Shown here: piece after piece, positions 1 to 10,737 of the stretch
Layout: every line of letters begins with the position of its first letter
How positions within the stretch are numbered: the first letter of the stretch is position 1
Assembly (NCBI GenBank): GCA_029851415.1
Contig: CM056743.1
Coordinates: 98,368,501 to 98,432,500 of the forward strand
Direction of reading: 5' to 3'
DNA length: 64,000 bases
Source: Eretmocerus hayati
Lineage: Eukaryota > Arthropoda > Insecta > Hymenoptera > Aphelinidae
Program-made: the position numbers and the translations under genes
The notes under the pieces: generated by a model
What the model was told of the DNA's origin: nothing
What the model saw: the letters and a program-made list of their open reading frames with translations, nothing else
Databases searched by the model: none

Positions 1-1136
1 TTCATTTTGAGAATTCACAGCGAATGTGAAAAATTCTTGGACTCAATTATTCGAAGAATAGAGTCCAAATTGGAGATGAAACAACGTTAGTAATTCAGTT
101 AATTGATATGTATATCTATGATTAGAGATAATAATGACATTGATATTACAAAACTATAGTTGCGTATGTTGACAAAGTATTTCGCGAATCTAAGTTCCAG
201 AAAAAGGGCGATGGGAGTGAATTAGTGAGGTACGTACAGAATGGTTAACTTTGAACGAAATTGAGAATAATATTGGCAAATTAATCATCATATCAAATTG
301 AGTATACGTGTATAAGTGATGATGTATGGAGAACCATATTCAGACATGACTGGAGATATTTCTACGAATAGAGTTGTTCTGTCATCTCATAACGAGAATA
401 TCATCGAATTGAACAAGAATATCGCGAATATGACGTTGGAATATACAACAAAATGAAATTTAAAGATATACCTTCGAAAAAAAGAACAATAAGTGAGTTG
501 AATTGGTGATGTTTCGACTATATGACACGATTTTCACACAAATCTTGTCGATTCTCCAGAGATAGAGGTTTATCTGAAGGATCAATGCGTTCAAAGGAAT
601 GAAAAGAATAAAAGTGGAATTCTGGGTGTACACAAATATACGTCACAAACTTGATGTTATTGTTGTGAAAGATGGAAACGGTCAAATTGAATCGTACGAT
701 CGTGGAGTGGAGTTAGAAGTTTGCGGTGACTTACAAGAGGAGAGTTAATTTTCTGATCAATCAGATAAGAGTGGAAAAAATCGTTACGAAATTGATTTCA
801 TTGAGTGGTCTTTACAGGTTCAACGTACATGTGACAGTGGAGGCTGTAGATGAATTGAAATTGTTAGGTGGTGAAAAGATGGAAATTGAGAACTCGATTC
901 TGGAAAATGAAGTTCATGTTGTGGAAGAGTGTTCCGTCACACAAAGATTTTGGTTATTGATTTTTGATTCTCGGATATACTGTAAAATTTTTCTAATTCA
1001 CATTTTTTTGGAAGAAATATACATCTTCTTCGTAACCCAAGCTCACTTTAAATGTTGTAATAATTGAATAATGAGACGGAAAATAATGATGATGAGAACG
1101 AGATCATTTCTAGAAGGCTTCAGAGGGAAATTGAGA
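1..1136. other. Non-coding stretch, no gene recognised
   Basis: AT-rich sequence with no recognisable domain. A 113-codon open frame at 726-1067 has no familiar motif and no support beyond being open. I see no RNA gene or mobile-element end here. Confidence 0.4.
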
Positions 1137-1446
1137 AGACTAAGGGACCTGCAGGGGCTCAGAAAAATTGACGGGCCCTCAGGGGCCCTCGGAGGCCCTC
1201 AGGGGCCCTCACAGGCCCTCAGGGGATCTCAGGGGAATCTCTCAGCCCCTAAGGTAAATATGGAACGTAATTTAGGTTATTTGGTCAGAGGCACTCGGGG
1301 CCCTCAGGGGCCCTCGGGGGCCCTCAAAGGACCTCGAAGGACCTCAGAGGCCCTCAGGGGCCCTCCTGGGCATTCAAGGCAGTCAAGGGAATTCAGGGGA
1401 GTTCAAGGGAATTCAGAGGAATTCAGGGGAATTCAGAGGAATCTCA
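1137..1446. repeat. GC-rich minisatellite (GGGCCCTCA / GGAATTCA units)
   Basis: About 300 bp made of short imperfect units. The first part repeats ggggccctca and variants (aggccctca, ggacctcga). The last part changes to ggaattcag. Each GGGCCC core is self-complementary. An open frame at 1071-1466 reads through it and gives a Gly-Pro-Gln/Ser collagen-like translation, but that follows directly from the repeat unit, so I do not call a gene. Confidence 0.8.
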
Positions 1447-4400
1447 TTCTTACTACTATATATTAGGGGGAGAAATAAAAATGATAGTATATTAAGCTAC
1501 AAGGGCGCCAAAAGATAATGGCGCACAAGTTGCCGCAACGAGTGTGCAAACAAAACGTTTGTACACGAGTGCGAAAACGTCGGCGCCTGAGTCGCTTACG
1601 ATATTTTTGTTATTCCCGTGAGCAAAAATGTAACCCGCCCTAACAACAGTGGACGCTGCGAAAATTGACCGTCGTCCCAAGAATCGACGGGCCTGGTTCT
1701 CCTTTCCCAACATAAGTGGGTCCAAAGCCGCGGAGCCCCTCGACTGAAAAGAAAATTCTGAGGAATGTATCAGAAAAGAGTCTTGTTGCTATAGCGTGTT
1801 ACCACGTTGCTCGCAGCTATCTCCAGCTATCAAGAGATCCAATTTTTATATTTCATATGTAAAGGACCCCGCACCCAGAGATAGGAAATTGGGTTGCGGT
1901 TAAATTTTTTGGGGGAAGAATGATGAATGTTGTAGAGCGGAAAATTCTGATCAAAAAGTTCAACGGACCCAAAGCCAGATAATGTACCGTTTTTTTGCAA
2001 TTAATCAATCAAATATCGAAAAATTGAAGGTTATGAGGTTATTCACAACAACAACACCACGTGCTTGATATACTGCGGCGTTCGAATTCAGGCAGTGAGA
2101 AAGTTTTTTGTATAGTTTAATGTGGAACGCGCTCGTTCTTGAGGATATCGAGATGATTAATTTGGAAATCTTGCAAAAAATGAGCTGGGGAATGTAAGAA
2201 AAGGAAAACAGCCTTACTGAGTATCCACGATGACATCGCATTCATCGCAGCGAGAAATCGTGACTGAATCATCTCCGTCTTTCGTGAATGGAATCGCTCC
2301 AAATCATAGTTTTGCATTCCTAAAGTGCGGATTCTGAAGGTCTTGAGACAAGGAACCGAATGCGCTAAGGTACGTCGAGATTGGTTGAATGAAAATGAAT
2401 TTGCACCGGTTTTACTGAACGCGATTGCTTCGGTGATTTTTCAGCCATGCAAACACGAATAATGGAAAAGTCACTCTGAATGAAACACAGAAATGATTCG
2501 GAGTCGATCCAAACCACTTTTGTTCTCATATCTTAGCACCACAAACGTAAAAAAATATGCGGGAAGGTCAACGAACGCCCATTCCTGAGATCGGCATAGA
2601 GGGTCAAGTTGGGTACAGAGGCAAGTTGGGTACACTTACCTTAGTTTTGATCATGCTAAAATGAGTAAACGCAGGTATGAGAGCTTTTCCGGAGCTATCT
2701 TGATTTTTAGATGCCGTGGCCCCACCAAGAAAGTCTCTGCGCTTTGTAAAAAGTTGAGATGATAGTCAAGCCATTTATCAGCAAGTTCGGACAAGAATTG
2801 TTTGAAAAAGTTGATAACTTTCGGTCATAATCCAGCTTTTTCGGGATGCTTCCTTTTTGAGATTCGGTTTTTCAAAACAACAAACAAGCCACAGCGTCGC
2901 AAAATTTTGAAAAGATGAAGCCTGCGCCTATTGTGAGTAGTTCACTGTCTTTTACAGACGGGGCTTTCAAAATAGCGTAATTACCTGACCGCGGACCATA
3001 GAAGTCATATCATGTTACTAATATATGCTCGAGAGTCTGCTGCAATAATGAGTGTGAATTTTCGACAAAGGAAGTGATAGAAGTATTTCGAGCGCTAGTT
3101 CGGTATTCCGTTGCTAACAAAAATCCTTGATCCATCGATAAAGCAGGGTTATCGGCGATGGATTGAAATGGTGATTATTATCAGATAACCCAAAAATTCT
3201 TCCTCATCTTCGGATTTTGACGATCACAACGTGTGAGTATTTTGTGGGGGGGGGGGGTCCTTCGAATAATTGATAATGCACGATCTATCCGTTATTCTTA
3301 TCGTTTGAATTGGAAACGTTGTCGTATCTTCCACCAGATTGATGAGATAACAATTGATGGTTGTATCCTGGTTGTATGATTAATCAATTATTTCACAATT
3401 CTTGAAGATGGATTGAGGTTTGAAATATCTCAAGCGTGGACTTACAAGAAGGTACTGACAATAAGAAGATTCGAGGTTTTTTTCTGATCTTCACTTCTTT
3501 CTCAAATAGATTCTCATTTCGATTCAAGAAAAAATTCTGCGATTCGCTACAATACTACGAGCACAAGCCAAACATTATCATTCTCGTCGAAGATTTGAAG
3601 AATATCCTAGGAAAGACGACGTCTATATTGCAGCGCTATGGACACAATCACTGAGGATGTATTGAAGTTAGGAAAATAATCCGTGAATCTACTGGAAAAT
3701 AGTGACAGCCCGGAGCTTCGAGTTCAGTTTCCTGATGATGACTTCTTTACATGCACATTATTCCGATCTGTCTGGAGGAGCAAAGCCGGCTGCCATACCA
3801 CGAGCATAAACCGAGCGTTATCTGGTGGTCCATAGTAATTGAGCATTATTTTGGAGAATAAAACTGCGATTTCCCACGTCCGTGGCCACAATGCTCGTAG
3901 ACGAATTGCATTCGAAAAGTTTCGGACGCGAATGTACTGAAAAACTGTATCAACTAGAAGACTTTCACACCGAAATTGTCTAATCTTTAAATTGAGCATA
4001 TTTTTCTTAGCATTCTGAAGATGAGAGAAGAAACTATTGATTCATGTTCTTTAAAATATTTTTTGACGCAAAATCGATGGTTTTGATTGGCTCTGCGAAG
4101 TGAAATTTTTTTAATTCCAATCAGTTTGGAGTACAACTTCAAAAAAACTTTTAGAATTTTCAAAAGTACAACTTGTAAAAAGAATTTCAGACCCCTAGGT
4201 CATCGCTTTCATATTTTTTTTCAAAGTTTAAGCAAAATAATCTGTCCTGATCCGCCCCGCGCTTGGGGCCAATTTAGGACAGCTTTGGAGGCACACTAGG
4301 ACAGGCATTCAAAGTCGAGTTATACAACAATATAATTTACTGATTCGAGTGGCATTGGCTCACCAAAACACGTGTTAGTAAGGCTTAGTCTCAAGGGAAA

Positions 4401-6813
4401 CCCGCCTGTGGCTTTTGAATTCCCCCATCAGAGCCACAGAGAGCGAGCCTTTTTTTGTACCGATATACGTGTTCATTTTATTTTCTTGCGTAGGTGAACG
4501 CTGTCTCAGAGTCAATATTTGAAAACTTAGTTACGTGGGCGGATGCGGGGATGGAGGCGCAAAATGATCGAAATCGGTGTTTTTGAACCAAGATGTGGGG
4601 TATCATGGGCGTTTTTTTGGTCGCTGAGCATAAACTTGATACTGCCGAGCCTCGAAATCGTGATGCGTGTGGGGAATGCGGGATCGGAGGTGCATCATGG
4701 ATGAGTTCAGTGTTTTTGAAATAAATGGGTCAACCCCTCATAATATTGAATATGAATATTGTAGTGATATAAGTGATCCAAGTATTGTTGCAAGTTGAGA
4801 CAATTACAGGTTTTTCTAGAACTATAGGAGCAAGCATTCTCTAGGAGTCAACCATTTTTAAATCAACCGAGATTAGATTCACGGTCGAAATCTCCTGGAG
4901 TTCAGTCTCCAAGATATGGAAATTAGAGATAATGATATGCATCGATTTCCTATTTTGTTCCCGTATAGTGTTGTACCAGGTAAACTTCACTACCAGACGA
5001 AGAATGGAAAATGAATTTACCTGACGACTTATCATGTTGCAGAAATGTCTGGAGATGAGAATAAGTGGAATTTCGATGAAGAGTAGGACAAAATGAGAAG
5101 AAACTTGGTAAAATCAAACAATAAATAACGTGTGAACTGTAGATGTCGAAATCGTATTCACAACGGTAAAACTCAGATTCTCTATCTACTATGTTGAACA
5201 GTATTCGAGACATTATCGTTTTTCAAATCTTCATATTCCAAGTTAATTATAAAAAATCCAGTAAGATTTGTATCATCATGCATCTTTCAAACTATCATTC
5301 ATTGCGATCACGTTAGACGAGTAATTGGTCTGTACTGGCTCGATTTTTTCTCGAGATTAGCAGCAAAGATTTCAGGTTGAAGGATGAATCAGAGATAATC
5401 AAAAATTATTCAGTGCCTCAGTTATCAGATATTCAATCTCTTTACAGGTTTTATTCTCCTTCCATACCTCGATTTCTTTTCCGACTCGGCTCCGACCAAT
5501 CCCTCCCTAATCTAAGAATTCACATGCACTTATCATTCATTGGATCCGATTTTTCATTTCAATTATTGAAATCAGTAAACTGTTTCTACCGATAGTAATA
5601 AGGGTATTCCAATAGGATCATTGGCCTGGCTCTCTGAACAATTGGCTGAATCACTTTTGTGAACTTGTAAGTGTTCGAGCTCTTTCATTGGAATTGTTTC
5701 GGAATCCGCTGAAATTGTTGGAAAAAGAGATTGTATGATATTTTGTACACTTGAAAATATTTCTTGCTAGTTTCACCATTCAAGATTATAAATTTCAACA
5801 TGGCTATCGAAAGAACTCACAGCAAACCTAGTAGGTATCGGTTGAGAATGGAAAACTGGTGATGAAATTGAAGGTAGTATATTGATAAATTGGTGTGAAA
5901 GACTATTTTTTTGGTGTGAAAAGATCAAAAGAGTTACAGTGGAAGGTTAAAAATGGTCCACCTTGACCCCAGTTTATGGTAATGATATGATGGAAGGAAA
6001 CAACTTGTCTTGTAACTATTCTCCAGAAGTGTCGAACGGATTGACAGTTCTTCTTCTAACACCCACTCAATGTTCATTTGTAATCCTTACGATTGGTGAT
6101 GGGTGGATCACTCTTGTCCGAGGAAGAGTTTGGCGAATAGTTAACCAGTCTTTTCTTCATTTCAAGACGGTCGTCAATTTTTGCTTCTCGTGAAGTCGTG
6201 GCAACTAAGAGGGAATCTGTGAGATGGGAATCAATCAACGGTTTTCGCATGATTAAGGGCATTTTCTAAATATTGGAAGGGTGTCCTAATTATTTGTCAG
6301 GTGTACCTGTTTCTTGGTGCGATGACGACAAAGGTGTCAGAGATCGTCCAATACTGTTTCGTCAATTATCACATTACGACGAATGATTTGTTTAAATACT
6401 AAAAATGATGTGAATTTTTTTGTACTCGTAATTCATTGGTGATTTGTTGTTCTTACTGAATAGTTCTCGTCATTTTGGAACATGAAGTTTCTTCTAATTT
6501 TGATGGGATAAAATCTCTATAATCATAAGTCTCACACAGTTCAGTGTTGAGTGAATTATTTTACTATGGAGTTCTGTAAGGGATTTAAAATATTTGAGGT
6601 GAGCATATGTACCCTGCTATTCTTGGAATGAGTGATGAATGAAGTAGTTACTATTCCGTGACGATGCACAATACATTGGACAATAATTTTTGATTTTGCA
6701 ACGAGTCTATGAGATCTCACAATTCTCCCATGCATTCTTCGGCGTAGAAACCGATACCGTGGTTAGTTTTGCCTCTGCAAGTCAGGATTTTTTTCAAATT
6801 ACAGAAAACTAAT
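1447..6813. other. Intergenic or intronic DNA, no gene recognised
   Basis: Over 5 kb with only short open frames and no family motif. Minor structure: a pure G run near 3246-3257, a loose direct repeat in 4540-4740 (two similar stretches each ending in a gtgtttttgaa-type string), and two weakly similar blocks at about 3550-3600 and 3775-3850. The last 5 bases, ctaat (6809-6813), are the left target-site copy of the BEL element that follows. Confidence 0.4.
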
Positions 6814-7297
6814 TGTTGCGAATGTTCTCTTCCAAATCGAATGTATAATTCATAAGGTCAAATTTGAATTAAGTATTGAATCCTCTCATATAGTTCAAGC
6901 ATCATTATGCAATTCGTTATTTAGCATCTTTATATTTTAAAGTAGTGTTTAACTTAGCCCTAGTTAAGAAAAAGTAATAATGGGAGCAAATGGCTCAGAT
7001 AACCGCAGCACAAGGCTCACACGTAGGGTTCTGGGCGAGGAACACTGCAGGGTTCCTCGTGCTTAGCGCGAGAGCATAGGGCTCTGTTCGTCAATACATT
7101 TATAAGTTCTGGACAAAAGAACATAGGTTCTTCGCATCCACCACGCGAAGGCGCACCGGTCTATCAAGAGAGTGGGGCGAGAGCGCGCCACAAGAAGAAG
7201 AGTTACCATGACAACGAAGAATAACAGTGGCAGAGAAAAAAGAAGGATCGTTTTGTGTTCTGTGCCTTTTGTATCTGATTTTTTCAATTATCCGTAC

Positions 7298-7303
7298 AAT
7301 AAA
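7298..7303 (+). promoter_or_regulatory. Candidate polyadenylation signal in LTR
   Basis: AATAAA just upstream of the 57-bp tandem units. The same hexamer is at 15087-15092 in the 3' LTR, where it would act for the full-length transcript. Confidence 0.5.
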
Positions 7304-7310
7304 AACAAGG

Positions 7311-7473
7311 TTATGAAATAGAGGCTTCGGACATCTTTTCTCTGAGCGCGTGTATTACATTTTTTGTTTATAAAATAGAGGCTTCGGACATCTTTTCTCT
7401 GAGCGCGTGTGTTACATTTTTTGTTTATAAAATAGAGGTTTCGGACATCTTTTCTCTGAGCGCGTGTGTTACA
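7311..7473 (+). repeat. Three 57-bp tandem units with TATA boxes
   Basis: The string gaggcttcgg recurs at 7321, 7378 and (as gaggtttcgg) 7435, a 57-bp period. Each unit has a TATA-like box just before it. The 3' LTR has the same array at about 15100-15262. This could be a multiplied core promoter, with three possible start regions at the downstream end of the LTR. Confidence 0.8.
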
Positions 7474-7478
7474 TTTTT

Positions 7479-7496
7479 TGGTGCCGAAACCCGGGA
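7479..7496 (+). promoter_or_regulatory. Primer-binding site (tRNA-Phe type)
   Basis: TGGTGCCGAAACCCGGGA starts 5 nt after the LTR end. Its complement ends ...TTTCGGCACCA, which matches the 3' end of eukaryotic tRNA-Phe (acceptor strand starting GCCGAAA). The position and 18-nt length are as expected for minus-strand priming. The tRNA assignment is from my knowledge of the conserved tRNA sequence. Confidence 0.8.
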
Positions 7497-7531
7497 CTTG
7501 GGTGTTAGTGAACCATTATTCGCGCGGAGGA

Positions 7532-9484
7532 ATGGAAGCCGACCGAGATGGTATGAGACGGTCCGCTCGGATAGCGGCGGCAAGAGCACCGACAGCCCCT
7601 GGTCTCGGGCGAAACGGCCATCGACGTGTAAGAGTGAGTAGACGTTCCTTGTCGGTAGTGCAACCCTTGCGAGCTCAAAACGCTACAAGGAGAGTTGCGC
7701 CTCGTCCTAGCTGTTCTCCGGGACGTGCCACGCGCTCACCATCAGTACAACAACGTCACAGCCGGTCTCGAGAACATGACGCGAGCCGGGAGCCTCGCTT
7801 GCCTGCCTCTCAGGAGCAGCAGCGCTCTTTTACTCCAGCAGCTCGTCCTAGCCGTTCTCCGGGACGTGCCGCGCGCTCACCATCAGTGCAACAACGTCAC
7901 AGCCGGTCTCGAGAACATGACGTGAACCGGGAGCCTCGCTCGCTTGCTTCTCGAGAGCGCCAGCACGCCTTCACTCCTGCAGCTCATCGTAGTCATTGTA
8001 CGGGCCGTGCAGCCCGCTCACCATCGCTGCAACAACATCACAGCCCGTCTTCAGAGCATCAAGGGAACCAACGTCATAACAGCCTGTCATCAAAACGTCG
8101 GCCGGGTAGAGCCTCTCGCTCGCCCGCCATCCCTCGTCAACGCAGTCAGTCTCCGCAGCATCGAGCCTCTCGTCGGCCGGGTAGAGCCTCGCGCTCGCCC
8201 GCCACACATCGTCAACGCGGTCAGTCTCCGCAGCAGCGAGCATCTCGTCGGCCGGGTAGAGCCTCGCGCTCGCCCGCCACCCCTCATCAACGCAGTCAGT
8301 CTCCGCAGCATCGAGCCTCTCGTCGGCCGGGTAGAGCCTCGCGCTCGCCCGCCACCCCTCGTCAACGCAGTCAGTCTTCGCAGCAGCGAGCCTCTCGTCG
8401 GCCGGGTAGAGCCTCGCGCTCGCCCGCCACCCCTCATCAACGCAGTCAGTCTTCGCAGCAGCGAGCATCTCGTCGGCCGGGTAGAGCCTCGCGCTCGCCC
8501 GCCACCCCTCATCAACGCAGTCAGTCTCCGCAGCATCGAGCCTCTCGTCGGCCGGGTAGAGCCTCGCGCTCGCCCGCCACCCCTCATCAACGCAGTCAGT
8601 CTCCGCAGCATCGAGCCTCTCGTCGACCGGGTAGAGCCTCGCGCTCGCCCGCCACCCCTCGTCAGCGCAGTCAGTCTTCGCAGCAGCGAGCCTCTCGTCG
8701 GCCGGGTAGAGCCTCGCGCTCGCCCGCCACCCCTCATCAATGCAGTCAGTCTCCGCAGCAGCGAGCCTCTCGTCGTCCGGGTAGAGCCTCGCGCTCGCCC
8801 GTCACCCCTCATCAACGCAGCCGGTCCCCGCAGCGAGCCTCTCGTCGGCCCCCGGGCAGGGCTCCTCGCTCACCCGACAATCAACGTCACCACAGCCTGT
8901 CAGCGGAGCATCGCCAGGGTAGAGTTCTACGATCGCCCGCTCCTCACCATCATCTCCACAGCGGCGTACCACTCGACCATGGGGCAGAGCTCTTTGCTCG
9001 CTCAACAACCAACGTCATCGCAACCTGTCTTCACAACAGCGTCTGGGTAGAGTCTCGTGCTCGCCCGCCACTTATCACCTGCGTAGCCGGTCCCCGCAGC
9101 CGTATGCTACTCGTCAGCAACTGGCCAGAGTTTCTCGCTCGCCCGACAGTCCACGTCACCGCAGTGCGTCATCGGAGCATCGTCGGGGAAGAGCTTCTCG
9201 CTCGCCCGCATCACAACATCATCGCAGTCGGTCTCTGCAGCGGCGGATCGCTATTCGTCCGGGTAGAGCCTCGCGCTCGCCCGTTTCTCATCAGCGGCAT
9301 GACATGCGTCGACGATCAACCAGAGGTCCTCGCTCACCCCACACCCGACGTCGTCGCAGCCTGTCAGCAGAACTTCATCTGGGAAGAGCTTGGCGCTCGC
9401 CCACCCCTCGCCATCATCGTAGCCGGTCTCAGCAGCGACGTGTTCCTCGTCGTACGGGTGAACCCTCACTCCCACCCACCTTGA
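7532..9484 (+). CDS. Ser/Arg-repeat gag leader (frame broken near 8960)
   Basis: The open frame begins inside the LTR. The more likely start is ATG 7532 (MEADRDGMRR), the 23rd codon. From 8101 to about 8850 there are roughly ten copies of a 75-bp unit encoding 25 residues of the type RPGRASRSPATPHQRSQSPQ. The result is a very basic RS domain like those of splicing factors or RNA-binding nucleocapsids. Near 8955-8970 the RS pattern leaves this frame and continues in the frame of the downstream gag, and what follows here (to 9484) lacks RS periodicity. This fits a 1-bp loss in this copy, or less likely a programmed shift. The family normally makes one gag polyprotein, so I infer that leader and gag were one protein binding genomic RNA inside the particle. 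Confidence 0.75.
   Translation: MEADRDGMRRSARIAAARAPTAPGLGRNGHRRVRVSRRSLSVVQPLRAQNATRRVAPRPSCSPGRATRSPSVQQRHSRSREHDASREPRLPASQEQQRSFTPAARPSRSPGRAARSPSVQQRHSRSREHDVNREPRSLASRERQHAFTPAAHRSHCTGRAARSPSLQQHHSPSSEHQGNQRHNSLSSKRRPGRASRSPAIPRQRSQSPQHRASRRPGRASRSPATHRQRGQSPQQRASRRPGRASRSPATPHQRSQSPQHRASRRPGRASRSPATPRQRSQSSQQRASRRPGRASRSPATPHQRSQSSQQRASRRPGRASRSPATPHQRSQSPQHRASRRPGRASRSPATPHQRSQSPQHRASRRPGRASRSPATPRQRSQSSQQRASRRPGRASRSPATPHQCSQSPQQRASRRPGRASRSPVTPHQRSRSPQRASRRPPGRAPRSPDNQRHHSLSAEHRQGRVLRSPAPHHHLHSGVPLDHGAELFARSTTNVIATCLHNSVWVESRARPPLITCVAGPRSRMLLVSNWPEFLARPTVHVTAVRHRSIVGEELLARPHHNIIAVGLCSGGSLFVRVEPRARPFLISGMTCVDDQPEVLAHPTPDVVAACQQNFIWEELGARPPLAIIVAGLSSDVFLVVRVNPHSHPP
8101..8860 (+). 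repeat. 75-bp coding tandem repeat (about 10 copies)
   Basis: The string ccgggtagagcc recurs every 75 bp (8102, 8177, 8252, 8327 and onward to 8777). Copies are nearly identical and differ by single substitutions (ggccggg, gaccggg, gtccggg). The period is divisible by three, so it expands the RS domain without breaking the frame. All other long frames overlapping here, on both strands, are by-products of this array. Confidence 0.9.
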
Positions 9485-10713
9485 ACATACGATATCGAAG
9501 CCCTTCTCTTCCGCATCAACGATCCAGGTCCCGATCTCCAATCCCACGCAGGTCACGGCCAATTGTAGATTATAGAAACAGCAGTGAAAATCTCACCCAC
9601 ACGCGTGGGGATCCGATTACAATTTTCGCAAAAGCTCTCGAGAACGCTGTTACCACGGTTAGTGAATCTATATCTCAGAACAACAACTCTAGACTCGTAC
9701 ATAGAATCACAGCATCTGGATCTCTGCATTCTTTCTCCGGAGACCCACTCGAATGGGTGAGATCCAAACAGGCTTCTGAGTATATCACTAAAAATGGTGG
9801 GTATAAAGGTACAGAGAATGTAAATCGTCTCTTCGAGGCTCTAAGGGGTGATGCCCGCGATTCAGTCAAAGCCTTGTTCGCTGCGGGATGCGACGCTAAA
9901 GAAATAATTGAGACTTTAGAACTTCGTTTTGGAAATTCGAGACTAGTTATCGAAAAAATAATCGCCGATATCCGCGAATTACCTAACTTAGAATCTAACA
10001 AGATGAGTTTTGTCGAATTTTCGACAAAAATAGAGAATGCCGTGATAGCCATCGAATCATTTGGTAGTTTGGGCTATTTGTGTAGTCATGAGTTAGCAGC
10101 CGGTGTTCTAAGTAAATTACCAAAAACGATCATCCCAAGCTACGTTCGTTTCGCGACTGAATCGAATAATCAAGGTAAACCAGACCTAGAGAGGATTTCA
10201 GAGTTTTCAATTCAAGAGGCTCAAATGTCGCTGGCGGCTGGCATCACTTCGTTCCACACGAGCCTCGTAAAAAACGATTCAAAGAGCGATAAACGTGAGC
10301 AAAAGCCACGAAATGTGAATGAATATGGATCACGTGATTATAGACATAACGAAGTTCAACGAAATAAGATCGTAGCGATAGTGAAGAATGACAGTGGGCG
10401 TACGAGTGATTCAAATCCTGAGCCTTGTGAGTGCTGTGGTCGCAAAAATCACTTTCTCGACAATTGTAGAAAATTTCAGTCATCAACCGTGTACGCGCGT
10501 TGGAAGCTTGCGAAATCTGAGAATCTATGTTATAACTGCTTGAAAATCGGCCACTCTGCTCGTGAATGTAGAAAACCATCGTGCCAGAATTGTAGTTTGA
10601 AACATCATGATCTGTTACATATTGAAAAGCCAGAAAATATGGTGCCACCCAATCCCGCGGATCCACAAAAATCAGATGCGGTTGAGCCAGTGGATACTTC
10701 TCAGAATAGTTGA
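9304..10713 (+). CDS. gag: Gag polyprotein, DUF1759-like with zinc knuckles
   Basis: 469 codons from ATG 9304, but the same frame is open and RS-rich further upstream, so this ATG need not be the true start. An RS-rich start (about residues 1-85) leads into a capsid-like region (about 130-320, including GDPLEWVRSK and FEALRGDARDSVKAL), which resembles the DUF1759 domain of BEL/Pao gags. The C-terminal third has three Cys/His knuckles: CECCGRKNHFLDNC, CYNCLKIGHSAREC and CQNCSLKHHDLLH. It should form the particle shell and package RNA. It ends in UGA followed directly by CUAG, and the same frame continues into pol with only 24 nt before the first pol ATG. Confidence 0.85.
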   Translation: MRRRSTRGPRSPHTRRRRSLSAELHLGRAWRSPTPRHHRSRSQQRRVPRRTGEPSLPPTLNIRYRSPSLPHQRSRSRSPIPRRSRPIVDYRNSSENLTHTRGDPITIFAKALENAVTTVSESISQNNNSRLVHRITASGSLHSFSGDPLEWVRSKQASEYITKNGGYKGTENVNRLFEALRGDARDSVKALFAAGCDAKEIIETLELRFGNSRLVIEKIIADIRELPNLESNKMSFVEFSTKIENAVIAIESFGSLGYLCSHELAAGVLSKLPKTIIPSYVRFATESNNQGKPDLERISEFSIQEAQMSLAAGITSFHTSLVKNDSKSDKREQKPRNVNEYGSRDYRHNEVQRNKIVAIVKNDSGRTSDSNPEPCECCGRKNHFLDNCRKFQSSTVYARWKLAKSENLCYNCLKIGHSARECRKPSCQNCSLKHHDLLHIEKPENMVPPNPADPQKSDAVEPVDTSQNS

Positions 10714-10717
10714 CTAG
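10711..10717 (+). promoter_or_regulatory. Gag-pol UGA stop in readthrough context
   Basis: The stop reads UGA CUAG. The UGA-CUA(G) context is a well-characterised leaky stop in animal and viral mRNAs. Gag and pol are in the same frame on both sides, so readthrough would give a gag-pol fusion without a frameshift. Confidence 0.6.
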
Positions 10718-10737
10718 ATCCGGAGAGTATTTTGAAA

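Larger units (their letters stand above)
6814..7473 (+). repeat. 5' LTR of BEL/Pao element
   Basis: 660 bp, TGTTGCG...GTTACA. It carries an AATAAA signal at 7298-7303. From about 7311 there are three tandem 57-bp units, each containing a TATAAAATAG-type box (TATGAAATAG in the first unit of this copy), a TCTCTGAGCGCGTGT segment and a T-rich tail. Confidence 0.95.

Noticed and set aside
1071..1466. Collagen-like Gly-Pro-Gln ORF
   Set aside because: It is the direct translation of a GC-rich minisatellite, with no signal peptide, start context or exon structure.
3530..3860. Two weakly similar coding-like blocks (YYEHKPN / YHEHKPS) as a tandem gene relic
   Set aside because: Similarity is short and no larger frame or family supports it.
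7944..9050. 368-codon plus frame and 241/165-codon minus frames rich in Arg
   Set aside because: They overlap the 75-bp RS repeats. Because 75 is divisible by 3, all six frames stay open. The RS frame continuous with gag is the coding one.
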